This document shows, piece by piece, positions 48,730 to 64,000 of a DNA stretch of 64,000 bases. The DNA is from Leptospira weilii serovar Ranarum str. ICFT (GTDB lineage: Bacteria; Spirochaetota; Leptospiria; Leptospirales; Leptospiraceae): positions 62,001-126,000 of the forward strand of contig NZ_AOHC02000012.1 of the NCBI RefSeq assembly GCF_000332415.1, in the 5' to 3' direction. Both the position numbers and the translations under genes were made by a program. Every line of letters starts with the position of its first letter. The stretch's first letter is position 1. The notes below the pieces were generated by a model. That model worked only from the letters and a program-made list of their open reading frames with translations. It ran no database searches and was not told where the DNA came from.

Positions 48730-51630
48730 CTAAAACTTAATCTGCATCCCGATACTGATGAGAGGATAATATTTCACTTGTCCGCCGATCGCGGTCGACT
48801 CGATATAATTGGAGTTATAAACCGGAGCGGGATTGCTCGGAGTGGTCATTCCCGTCAAAGGATTGGTAACGGCGTCCCTGGAATAAGGACCGAAATTATT
48901 GAACGTCTGACTGATCTGATTTCTATTTCCGAAAAAATTGATCAACTCCACGTAAGTGTTCACATAACCCCATTGGTAGTTCATAAAACGATCGATCCGA
49001 ATATCCAATTGATGAAAGTCCGGCCATCTTCCGGAATTATAATATTCGGAATACGTTGGATTGTAAAGATTGATTCCGGTGGACGCAACCGCCGAAGCCT
49101 TGGAAGAATCCACGATAGGCGTCATCGGAACGTTCGTGAGATATGTATATTTACTACCGAGCTGCCAACTCTGACCGAACTTCAACGCAAAAACCACGTT
49201 TAGGATATGAGTTCTATCGTAGTCGTATAACAGCAGTTTGTCGTTGTCCACAAGGAGTTCGTATTTCCCGTCGTCGTAGTAGTTGAGATAATTTCCGCCT
49301 TCGTGAATCTGATACTGAAGTTTATGACCCCTATTGTCTCGGGCCCTTTGGTTTTCTTCGTCGTCCGTAAGTTGAGGTTGGTGATTGTTTCTTTTTGAAA
49401 TGGAATTGGTATAGGAAATCCAACCGAAAAATCTGCGAGCGGAACCTTGATTGGCCTTCAAAAAAAACTCAACCCCTCTGGAATATCCGTCCCTTGAGTT
49501 GGAATAATTCATGTTTCTTACGATCAGAGGATTTTCTTGAACGTCGTCCGGATGATTGACGATGTCTCGTTTTTCGTTGTTAGGTTGATACGGATCTTGA
49601 ACATACGAGTCAGGAGTTACAAGATTGGAATATTGATTGTGAAAACCTTCCACCTTGATCAGATAATCCGAAGAAACTCTCTGTTCGATTCCACCGGAAG
49701 AATGAATCGAATGTTCCATCTTTAAATTTGGATTTCCGGATCGGGAAGAAAACTGTTCGATCTGAAGCGGAGCGTTGTAGTGTTCCCCCGTTCCCGCTAA
49801 GAACTTGGTTCCGGTTTTTAAAATCTCATATTCCGCTCTTCCTCGGAACGCGTCCTTTTTTTCGTGGACCTTATCGTAATAGTCGTGTCTGTATCCCGGA
49901 AGAACGCTAAAACCTCCGATCTTAAATTCCATTTCCGCAAAACCCGCAATCTCTCTGGTATGAATGGAATCCCCTTCGATCAAAGCGCGAAATTGACGAT
50001 TGGAATCCAGCAAGTCGTTGAAAAAATCGAGAAAGGTTGCGTTGGAAGATTTGATGTCTTCGCCCTGAAGTTGAATCGCCTTATCCCTGAGTTGTCCTCC
50101 GAAACGGAACGTTAGATACCTTTCAATCAAATTGATTCTTGTATTGTTTTCAACGAAGTTGACGTTTTGAGTCGTAACGTTCTGAAGTTCGAAAATCCGT
50201 TCCGCGGTCAGAGGATTTTTGAAATCCACTTCGAAAAATTCCTTAAAGTAATTATTGGAAACGGATACGGAAGTTTCCAACCAGGATTTGTTATTGTAAG
50301 TATATCGAAACCCGCTCGTTCTAAACAATCGATCCAAGCCGACCGGAGGACGACCCGAAGCGGCTTCTTGCAAAGTCGAAAGTCCGAGGAATTCCTTTTT
50401 GCTGTTTTCAAAATCGTCCTGGGCCTTCGTATATTTCTGCTTATCTTTGGCTCCGAACAACAGAACGTTAAACGTATGATTGTTTCCGGGTTTCCAGTTG
50501 AACTTGGCCTGATAATCTTCGTAGTCCGCGTATTTGGCGTCCCGAGGAATTCCGTCCGGATATAATTTTAAAAGAGCGACGTTCGGATAAGACTTTCTCG
50601 CGGAAACGATCGCATATAAATTTTCGGCGATTTTGTTTTGATGATAAACGTCGGAAAGAAACGTATTCAGATTCGTAACGGAGAAAGTTTTGGCGACCGC
50701 ATCCGGAGTTCGAATGTCGATGATTCCTCCCGTTGCGAATCCGAACTGTACGGGAAACGACCCGGAATAAACGTTAAAAGACTTTATAATATTATTATTT
50801 AATACGGAAGATTGATCGCCCAAGTGATAGGGATAGGACATCGGAAAACCGTCGAGGTAATAACCGTTTGCGAGAGCCCCTCCTCCGCGCATGACCAAAA
50901 ATCCGCGTTCGCTGTTGGAATACGGATTGGAGTTTCCCACGCTGTTCACCAAATTGTTAAACGAAGAGGAGGAAAGACCGATCGGAGGAACGGCGGCGAT
51001 TCCCGGAAGGGTTTGAATCGCCTTGAGTGCGTCGTTCTGAGCCCCGGGTAATCTTTGGATCTCCTCTTGATGAAGAGTATATCTGGAAAGAGATTCCAAA
51101 TCCTTTTCACCGTAAACGTTGATTTCTCCGGGAACGGGTTTACGCACAAAAAGAAATTTTTTCTGGCCGTCGTGTTCCACGGTTACGGTCTTTTTAAAAA
51201 CTTTTTCCGAAGTCATGATTCTCAAGTTGTAAGTACCGGGAGAAGGAAAGACAACTTTTACGGAACCTTCTCCGTTTGTAATGAGATACTTTCCGATTTC
51301 TTGAAATACGATCGGAGTGTTGGAGACGGCGTTGTTCCCCGTTTCGTCCGTGACGAGGATTTCGACTTGGATGGGTTTCTGCGCGAACAAAGGCGAATGG
51401 TAAAGTAGGATTCCGGCGACCAAAAGACCGTTCCGGAATCGAGTAATCGGAAAGGAAAACCGATAATAACGTATATTAAAAATACGTGTTTTCCTAATAA
51501 AAGCAATTTGAAACCGTAAGATTTTTTTTTCGAGATAAGTTATAGAAAAAATAAAACGGACGAAATAGAAGCGAACCGAATCTATTTCGTTCCTCCATTT
51601 TCTAAGAAGGAATTCGTTATATTTTTTCAT
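48730..51630 (-). CDS. TonB-dependent outer-membrane receptor
   Basis: The 966-residue frame holds a signal (LLVAGILLYHSPLFAQ, about 69-84), a carboxypeptidase-like beta-sandwich (about 88-165, IQVEILVTDETG ... TVTVEHDG), a plug domain (about 175-320, LPGAQNDALKAIQTLPGI, RGGGALANGYYLDGFPM) and a large barrel ending in IGMQIKF with terminal Phe. It imports a metal chelate or other large solute; the ligand is unknown. The start is uncertain: ATG 51630 has GGAA upstream but leaves a ~66-residue basic leader before the signal, and no later ATG exists. Confidence 0.88.
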   Translation of the reverse strand: MKKYNEFLLRKWRNEIDSVRFYFVRFIFSITYLEKKILRFQIAFIRKTRIFNIRYYRFSFPITRFRNGLLVAGILLYHSPLFAQKPIQVEILVTDETGNNAVSNTPIVFQEIGKYLITNGEGSVKVVFPSPGTYNLRIMTSEKVFKKTVTVEHDGQKKFLFVRKPVPGEINVYGEKDLESLSRYTLHQEEIQRLPGAQNDALKAIQTLPGIAAVPPIGLSSSSFNNLVNSVGNSNPYSNSERGFLVMRGGGALANGYYLDGFPMSYPYHLGDQSSVLNNNIIKSFNVYSGSFPVQFGFATGGIIDIRTPDAVAKTFSVTNLNTFLSDVYHQNKIAENLYAIVSARKSYPNVALLKLYPDGIPRDAKYADYEDYQAKFNWKPGNNHTFNVLLFGAKDKQKYTKAQDDFENSKKEFLGLSTLQEAASGRPPVGLDRLFRTSGFRYTYNNKSWLETSVSVSNNYFKEFFEVDFKNPLTAERIFELQNVTTQNVNFVENNTRINLIERYLTFRFGGQLRDKAIQLQGEDIKSSNATFLDFFNDLLDSNRQFRALIEGDSIHTREIAGFAEMEFKIGGFSVLPGYRHDYYDKVHEKKDAFRGRAEYEILKTGTKFLAGTGEHYNAPLQIEQFSSRSGNPNLKMEHSIHSSGGIEQRVSSDYLIKVEGFHNQYSNLVTPDSYVQDPYQPNNEKRDIVNHPDDVQENPLIVRNMNYSNSRDGYSRGVEFFLKANQGSARRFFGWISYTNSISKRNNHQPQLTDDEENQRARDNRGHKLQYQIHEGGNYLNYYDDGKYELLVDNDKLLLYDYDRTHILNVVFALKFGQSWQLGSKYTYLTNVPMTPIVDSSKASAVASTGINLYNPTYSEYYNSGRWPDFHQLDIRIDRFMNYQWGYVNTYVELINFFGNRNQISQTFNNFGPYSRDAVTNPLTGMTTPSNPAPVYNSNYIESTAIGGQVKYYPLISIGMQIKF

Positions 51631-51927
51631 ATTCGTTCCGGAAATTTCAAAAAATTGAGAAGGGTTCCTTTTTCAATCCATAAATTTTTTCGATCCGCTT
51701 TGAATCGGTTTTTAAATACGAAAGATCCGAACGACTCTCAAATTTTATAACCCTTCCCATTTATCCCCAACAAATCCCCATCATTTTATAAAGTGCAAAA
51801 ATATTAACGCAAAAAAATTTGATCCGATGACTGCCTATCTATTATTTATCCTATAATTTCTAGATCCTTTCAAACACGATAACTTACGAAAAGATCGGAA
51901 CGGATGGCGTGAAACGGATGTCCGGAG

Positions 51928-52321
51928 ATGACTTTGAAAAAACGAGACTTCCTTGTATTTGTTTTTATTTCTCTTTTAATCTTAGGAAATGAGAGGATTC
52001 GCTCGATGACAAAGTCGGAATTAGGAAAGGAAAAAGAGACACCTCGCGGAGGTATCATTCGTTGTGGAACCGACTTTTGTCTTGAGTTGACTTTTACCGC
52101 CTCGAAGTTAAATATTTATTTACTCGAAGTAGATGAAACGATTTTTATGCGCAGCCTTTTTCGGGCAGAATTAAATATTCCAGGGACAACGCGGGAATTT
52201 TTATTTACCATTGACGATCTTGGTTATCAGCGATGAAGAATCTAAAAAGTTCTTCTTCGAAAAAATTTCAGACATCGGAAAACAAATCGAAAATTTAAGT
52301 TCAACATACCTCACAAAGTAA
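51928..52321 (+). pseudogene. frameshifted small exported protein gene
   Basis: The ATG at 51928 opens a 102-residue frame with a signal (FLVFVFISLLILG), stopping at 52236. In the neighbouring frame, protein-like sequence continues without break: LTILVISDEESKKFFFEKI ... IENLSSTYLTK, ending in TAA at 52319-52321. Removing one T from the T5 run at 52198-52202 would join them (...TTREF-YLPLTILVISDEE...) into about 130 residues. This is either a broken gene, a phase-variable T-tract or a base error. The product would be exported; no family recognised. It immediately precedes the WGR cluster. Confidence 0.55.
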
Positions 52322-52344
52322 AAATTAGAATAAGGAAACCAACC

Positions 52345-52869
52345 ATGAAACACCACCTAACATATCAAGACAAAACCTCCAATAAATTCTGGCAAGCGGA
52401 GTGTTTTGGAAATACGTTAGTTATAACCGAAGGTCAAGTCGGGTTGAATCGAAAGATTGAAATAAAAACGTTCTCTCATGAAAAAGAAACTTCTGCGGAA
52501 GTTGAAACGTTATGGAATGAAAAGTTAAAGGAAGGATATAAAAAACCATCCGGACTCTCCGAATCCGAAGAAGATGAACTATTCCGAAGAATTAAAAAAG
52601 AATCGGATTTTCACAATCGAGTTGAGATCGCAGAATCCGGGCTTTCCGAGATCAGCGATAAAAACCGGAAAAAACTTTTAAAACAATTAATTGAAGACTG
52701 CGATTGTGTATTGATGGGTCTTGGAACCGCCGATGGAGACGAGTATGACGGAGAAGATGAGTTCTATCCGGAAATGATTCAAGAAGAGACTGGATTATCA
52801 CCCGTTGAGGCGCGAAACGTATACAATCTGAAATTTTCCGAATACAAATCACAATTAAAATCTTCGTAG
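52345..52869 (+). CDS. WGR-domain protein (short paralogue)
   Basis: The 174 residues begin [20 protein letters not shown], a WGR domain at about 1-72. This copy has diverged (ITEGQVGLNRKIEIKTFS, where the others read [18 protein letters not shown]). The C-terminal 100 residues are acidic and helical (LIEDCDCVLMGLGTADGDEYDGEDEF, here split by eye into a Cys-rich and an acidic part). WGR domains in PARPs bind nucleic acids. AATAAGGAA lies upstream, in a leader nearly identical to that of the third paralogue. First of three tandem WGR genes. Confidence 0.82.
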   Translation: MKHHLTYQDKTSNKFWQAECFGNTLVITEGQVGLNRKIEIKTFSHEKETSAEVETLWNEKLKEGYKKPSGLSESEEDELFRRIKKESDFHNRVEIAESGLSEISDKNRKKLLKQLIEDCDCVLMGLGTADGDEYDGEDEFYPEMIQEETGLSPVEARNVYNLKFSEYKSQLKSS

Positions 52870-52913
52870 ATCAACAATTTTTAAAATGATCTAAATCACT
52901 CAAAAGTAAACCC

Positions 52914-54818
<1,905 letters not shown>

Positions 54819-54837
54819 AAATTAGAATAAGGAACCC

Positions 54838-55578
54838 ATGAAACACCACCTAACATACCAAGACGCAACCTCCAATAAATTCTGGAACATCGAAGTTTCC
54901 GGAAAATCTTTTACTGTAACTTACGGAAAAATCGGAACGAGCGGACAGACGCAAACCAAAACGTTCGACGACGATGAAAAATGTTTGAAAGAAGCAAATA
55001 AATTGTTAAGCGAAAAGTTGAAGAAGGGATATCAAAACTCGGGCGAAGGCGAAATTGTCGTCGCAGTCGCCTCACCCAAATCGGCGGGGAACAAACCGGT
55101 AAAAAGTAAGACCGAAATTTCGGAAACAAAAACCGAATCAAAGTCGGGAACCGCCAATCAATCCGCGGCCAACGAAGTCCCGGAAACACATTCAAAAAAC
55201 GGAATTCACAAAATCGAAGCAAAAAAATTAAAAGAACCGATCGAAAAAACTTTAGGACTTTCTAAAGAAGACCTTGCAATCCGTTCCAACGTCGTACCGG
55301 TTCGTCCCAAAGAAGAACCGAAAACTTTCGATCTCAAAGCGAGGATTGAACAACTTTCTTCCTTAAAAAGAGGGAATTACGGGAGGGACATCGATTGGAC
55401 GAACCAAGATATTCCTTTGTTTATGAGCAAACCGGAAGCTCATTTTTGGTTTCTGGTCTTGAGTAGAATGGAAGCCTTGGATGATTATGACTACGAGGGT
55501 AAAAAAAATAAACGGAACATACAAAAATTTCAGGAGTTCCTAGGCTCTCAAACGATCGACGGAAATCTGACTCTCTAA
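54838..55578 (+). CDS. WGR-domain protein, apparent N-terminal part of a split DUF4132 protein
   Basis: The 246 residues start with a WGR domain almost identical to the previous gene over the first 65 residues. A Lys/Glu/Ser-rich linker (about 75-150) follows, then a helical region ([16 protein letters not shown] ... [13 protein letters not shown]). The stop TAA (55576-55578) is followed after two codons, in the same frame, by the ATG of the DUF4132/LRR gene. E. coli MolR/YehI combines WGR and DUF4132 in one chain, so this looks like one gene interrupted by a nonsense codon. The upstream leader AAAATTAGAATAAGGAA duplicates that of the gene at 52345. Confidence 0.78.
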   Translation: MKHHLTYQDATSNKFWNIEVSGKSFTVTYGKIGTSGQTQTKTFDDDEKCLKEANKLLSEKLKKGYQNSGEGEIVVAVASPKSAGNKPVKSKTEISETKTESKSGTANQSAANEVPETHSKNGIHKIEAKKLKEPIEKTLGLSKEDLAIRSNVVPVRPKEEPKTFDLKARIEQLSSLKRGNYGRDIDWTNQDIPLFMSKPEAHFWFLVLSRMEALDDYDYEGKKNKRNIQKFQEFLGSQTIDGNLTL

Positions 55579-55584
55579 AATGCG

Positions 55585-59655
<4,071 letters not shown>

Positions 59656-60033
59656 GTTTTAGGGACTAGGAGTTAGGGATTTTATTATAATATTCCAAAT
59701 TTATTATATTTTAATAATGTTGGAGTCGGGAGTTTTAGGAGGTTGGCCGCGCCCCGCGATCGGATGGTGACAACGTACAAAATGTTTAGGTTCGGCGGGT
59801 CGGGCTCTCCGCTTCAGTCAAGTTATTGCAATTTTTTTGAGCATAAGCAAAACTCTTTCAAAAGCAATAACTTGACTCTCCTGTCGATCCCTCGCGGGGG
59901 AGAGCGATTCGACACGAAGTTTTATGCGAAATCAGAGTGAATACACGTTTTACCACGGAATGATTTTTATAAAATACAATCGAACGATCGAGTCGAATAC
60001 GATCGCTTGAGTAAGATATCGGAATATTAGAAT
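59656..60033. other. intergenic region with inverted repeat
   Basis: It begins with TAGGGACTAGGAGTTAGGG-type short repeats, then a GC-rich stretch, the inverted pair at 59816-59877, and ends with the leader of the MoxR gene (GGAATATTAGAAT). A 65-codon frame here lies in repeat-like DNA and is not convincing. Confidence 0.45.
59816..59877. repeat. 14-bp perfect inverted repeat
   Basis: AGTCAAGTTATTGC (59816-59829) and GCAATAACTTGACT (59864-59877) are exact inverses around 34 bases rich in A and T. Flanking GGGTCGGGCTCTCCGC and CGATCCCTCGCGGGGGAGAG are GC-rich, giving an island unlike the surrounding genes. Confidence 0.7.
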
Positions 60034-61146
<1,113 letters not shown>

Positions 61147-61294
61147 GGACTCAAGAGAATTCAAAAAATGGAATATATCGAGAGACTTGAATCCGAACCT
61201 AAAGCCGCAATTGTAACGTTTTAACCGGAAATCAAAACTCGACTTAAAGAAAAAATCAAGAATAACCACATTCCTAAAATAAAAACGATCCGAT

Positions 61295-63598
61295 ATGACT
61301 TCCATTTCCTTCTTTCCGGTACGACATCACAGCGTGGCCGCGTCACTCGCGCTTCAAAAATTGGCGAATGATCTAAAACCTTCCGCGATTTTGATCGAAG
61401 GCCCTTACGACTTTAATCCCAAAATCGACGAATTGTTTTTACCTCATACGTTACCGATCGCGATCTACAGTTACGTCAGAGACGAATCCGGGACTTCTCG
61501 CGGAGCGTATTATCCTTTTTGCAACTATTCTCCGGAATGGGTGGCTCTACAAACCGCCAGATCCTTACAAGTGCCCGCGCGTTTTATAGACCTTCCCTGG
61601 TCGGAAATCGGCTCGATCGAAAGTATTTCGGAAAACCCCGCTTCCCAAACGGTACAATTGTACGACGACGATCCGTTTTGGAACAATGATTTCATTTCCA
61701 AACTCTGTAAAAAAATGGGAGTCTCTCATTTTGACGATTTATGGGATGAACTTTTCGAAGTAAATCACCTGACACAAGTAAACGATTATATCGAACGAGC
61801 TTCCCTATTTTGTATTCAAGCTCGAACAGAAACAAACCGCTCGGACGAAACGACTTGTATGAGAGAAGCGTTTATGGCGAATCAGATACGACTCGCAGAA
61901 ACGGAATTTTCCGGTCCAATTTTAGTAGTCACCGGAGGGTATCATACTTCCGCGTTACAAAAAAGAATTTCAACCGCTCCCGATGCCGACGAGTTACTCT
62001 GGGCCAATCGAACGACAATGGAAAGTCACAGTTCCTACGAGTGTGGAATCGCGTTGACCCCGTATTCCAATGCGAGAATGGACGCGGCCAACGGTTATAA
62101 TTCCGGGATGCCGAGTCCGGGCTTTTACGATTTTGTTTGGGAAGGATTTCAAAAAAACCGATCCTTCGATCATCGCCCCTTGGTTCAGAAGATCGTAAAA
62201 ACACTTCGTAAAAAAGGACAAAACATAAATTCCGCGGACAGAATCGCTTCCGAAACCATGAGCAGAGTTTTGGCGGATTTACGAGGTCACAAAGATATTT
62301 GGAGAAGAGACGTGATCGACGGTCTTCGTGCCACGCTCGTAAAGGATGAAATTGCAAGAGACGCAGGACATCCTTTGCTCGATTCCATTTCGGAAGTCAT
62401 GCAAGGAGATCGTATCGGTCGTTTAGCCGCCGGCACTTCCTTACCTCCGATCGTTTCCGACATCGAAACTACATTAAAAAAATCGAATCTTATGGCCGAA
62501 CGCGAAGTTCGAACTCTCAAACTTCGTTTGATGAATCCACAACAAAGGGAACAAAGTAAAATTCTTCATCGTTTGAATCTTTTAGGCATTGTCGGTTACA
62601 CGCTCGTCAAAGGCGCAGATATGATCGCTCGAAACGATCTCGGAGACGTACAGGAAGAATGGAAGATTATTATGGAAACGGAATTTCATTCTTCCTGTAT
62701 CGAAGCGTCTCGGTATGGAGCCACACTTTCGGAAGCGGCGGCGGGAGTATTGAACCGGCGCATCCGTTTGGAAACGGACTTAGAAGTTGGCGCTACTTGT
62801 TTAGTCGACGCCGCGTTGGCCGGACTCGGTAAACATTTGACATTTTTTCTTAAACAACTTTCGGAGATGATTCCAATCTCGTGTGATTTTTTAAACACCT
62901 GCTCCGCGTTAGACCATATCGCTTATTTATATTCTTACGATGAGATTTTAAAATTGGAAGGTAAAGAAAGCCTGAAAGAAATTCTCAAAGAAATTTACCG
63001 GAAATGTCTCCATCTTTTGGATCAACTTGGAGTCACTTCTTCTCAAGGGCTCGAACAAGCCGGAGGTGTCGGTACGATCGTGGAAACTTACGAGCGTTGT
63101 TCAACTTCCTTGGAATTGTCTCTGGAAGAAATTCGAGACGTGTTACTCAGAGTGGGGGCCGATTCGGAAGTCGATCCTTTCGTCCGTGGAGCCGTTTCCG
63201 GAGCCCAATGGAAATTAAATTTAGCCGACGACGAAACGATTCTGAGTCAGTTGGATTCCTTCTACGATCCTTCCCAGTTGGGGGATTTTTTATCCGGGCT
63301 TTTCCGGATCGCCCGGGAAACCGCGCAACGGGATCGGACTCTTTTGACGGCTCTGAATAACAGAATATCAGAATTATCTTATATAGAATTTTTAGAAGCG
63401 TTACCGGCGCTTCGTATGGCTTTTACCTTTTTTTCTCCGAGAGAAAAACATCATATCGGAATCAACTTATTGGAAATTATACAACCCGCAGAAAAAGGAA
63501 TTCCGGATCACGAAGATCCGAAAATCATTTTGCGGGCGATCGAATTCGAAAGGATTCTTTTCGAAACCGCTTCTAAGTTTGGAGTTAGAACCACTTAA
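61295..63598 (+). CDS. DUF5682-family protein
   Basis: The 767 residues have the DUF5682 start: [54 protein letters not shown] and [11 protein letters not shown]. These are the conserved HH, E-G-P and D-L-P elements that recall TraB/EreA-like folds. The region near 205-215 ([13 protein letters not shown]) adds another His. The C-terminal ~450 residues are helical. The biochemical function is unknown. The family is typically encoded between a MoxR ATPase and a VWA protein (E. coli yehM position), exactly as here. Confidence 0.82.
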   Translation: MTSISFFPVRHHSVAASLALQKLANDLKPSAILIEGPYDFNPKIDELFLPHTLPIAIYSYVRDESGTSRGAYYPFCNYSPEWVALQTARSLQVPARFIDLPWSEIGSIESISENPASQTVQLYDDDPFWNNDFISKLCKKMGVSHFDDLWDELFEVNHLTQVNDYIERASLFCIQARTETNRSDETTCMREAFMANQIRLAETEFSGPILVVTGGYHTSALQKRISTAPDADELLWANRTTMESHSSYECGIALTPYSNARMDAANGYNSGMPSPGFYDFVWEGFQKNRSFDHRPLVQKIVKTLRKKGQNINSADRIASETMSRVLADLRGHKDIWRRDVIDGLRATLVKDEIARDAGHPLLDSISEVMQGDRIGRLAAGTSLPPIVSDIETTLKKSNLMAEREVRTLKLRLMNPQQREQSKILHRLNLLGIVGYTLVKGADMIARNDLGDVQEEWKIIMETEFHSSCIEASRYGATLSEAAAGVLNRRIRLETDLEVGATCLVDAALAGLGKHLTFFLKQLSEMIPISCDFLNTCSALDHIAYLYSYDEILKLEGKESLKEILKEIYRKCLHLLDQLGVTSSQGLEQAGGVGTIVETYERCSTSLELSLEEIRDVLLRVGADSEVDPFVRGAVSGAQWKLNLADDETILSQLDSFYDPSQLGDFLSGLFRIARETAQRDRTLLTALNNRISELSYIEFLEALPALRMAFTFFSPREKHHIGINLLEIIQPAEKGIPDHEDPKIILRAIEFERILFETASKFGVRTT

Positions 63599-63607
63599 AA
63601 AAATATT

Positions 63608-63730
63608 ATGAACAGTTTATTAAAATATACGAATCAATCCTCTCAAAACCTAATTTTACCGGATCAAGAAAATCAATTTGCGGTAAATCAACGCGCCGTT
63701 TCCCGGCGAACGATCCATAAGAAACGCTGA
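63608..63730 (+). CDS. possible 40-residue small protein
   Basis: A short frame (ATG 63608 to TGA 63728-63730) fills most of the gap between the DUF5682 and VWA genes. Residues 1-24 are neutral ([13 protein letters not shown]) and the end is basic (SRRTIHKKR). No Shine-Dalgarno is evident. It may be a small component of the operon or merely chance. Confidence 0.25.
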   Translation: MNSLLKYTNQSSQNLILPDQENQFAVNQRAVSRRTIHKKR

Positions 63731-63752
63731 ATCCGTCCGGAGAAGTATACCT

Positions 63753-64000
63753 ATGAAAGAAGATTTTACCGCTTTAGTTCGATGGAGACTGATCTTAGGA
63801 AACGGTTCGGAACAATCCCTCGGAGGCCAAACTCTTACGAGCGAACAACAAAGGATGAACGGAGCCTGCGAATATCTCTACGGAAGGGAATACGGATCGG
63901 GCAGAAACACTCGAAGCGCCGGTTTGGAAGAATCGAATATTACAGTACCCTTATGGATCAACGAAGTGCACGAACTTTTTCCGAAAAAAACGATAGAACG
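63753..64000 (+). CDS. VWA-domain protein, N-terminal part (cut by window edge)
   Basis: About 82 residues are visible, from an ATG preceded by GGAG at ten bases. [18 protein letters not shown] and [26 protein letters not shown] match the conserved start of CoxE-like VWA proteins encoded next to MoxR and DUF5682 genes (E. coli yehP position). These read WRL.LG...AL and R.GGLG.S...V..WL.DIR..FP. The VWA metal-binding domain itself would lie beyond the window. Confidence 0.75.
   Translation, partial: MKEDFTALVRWRLILGNGSEQSLGGQTLTSEQQRMNGACEYLYGREYGSGRNTRSAGLEESNITVPLWINEVHELFPKKTIE

Noticed and set aside
59743..59940. 65-codon ORF between the DUF4132 and MoxR genes
   Set aside because: It spans the GC island and inverted repeat and has no recognisable domain or start signal.

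Overview
The window is a chromosomal segment of a Leptospira species, most likely from the pathogenic (P1) clade. The evidence is the spirochaetal lipoprotein signals (for example the LLNC and FFC lipoboxes), a catalytically complete Leptospira-type sphingomyelinase, intergenic spaces full of short palindromic repeats, and a base composition above the 35% G+C of L. interrogans. I cannot fix the species. No rRNA, tRNA, CRISPR array, complete insertion sequence or prophage is visible.

Layout. 1-10.4 kb: a divergent pair (small protein, TPR protein); a repeat-bearing sphingomyelinase lipoprotein; a RidA-family/membrane protein pair; then a tightly overlapping plus-strand run of methyltransferase, DEAD-box helicase, N-acetylmuramoyl-alanine amidase, membrane protein and envelope protein. 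10.5-20 kb: truD, a repeat block, MarR-DoxX, a GMC oxidoreductase, GNAT-glyoxalase, a HI0933-type flavoprotein, and a pirin-DoxX pair. 20-26 kb: a GAF hybrid histidine kinase; acetolactate synthase genes behind a leader-peptide attenuator; thiol peroxidase; a STAS protein. 26-33 kb: a Lcl-domain lipoprotein, then the minus-strand set rplU-prp-rpmA / obg-proB-proA-nadD. 33-42 kb: a small membrane protein, a fatty-acid desaturase behind two palindromic operators, an RRM protein, coaX-birA, thiolase, an acyl thioesterase and a TetR regulator. 42-51.6 kb: a lipoprotein MsrB, an alpha/beta hydrolase, a rhodanese, an Rpn-type nuclease, ruvC, yebC and a TonB-dependent receptor.

The most unusual part is 51.9-64 kb. 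A frameshifted exported protein is followed by three tandem WGR-domain genes. The third is separated by one in-frame TAA from a 1356-residue DUF4132/LRR protein. Then come a MoxR-type AAA+ ATPase, a DUF5682 protein, and the start of a VWA protein cut by the window edge. As I recall it, this order parallels the poorly understood E. coli molR(yehI)-yehL-yehM-yehP locus, here elaborated with LRRs, a probable beta-propeller fusion and WGR paralogues. I think it is the best candidate for an undescribed system.

The intergenic DNA carries several dispersed repeat families: a 175-238 bp element with inverted ends (three copies), a GGGAACTCCC palindrome, a linked ~60 bp motif, and a CCAACCCCACAAGT motif.
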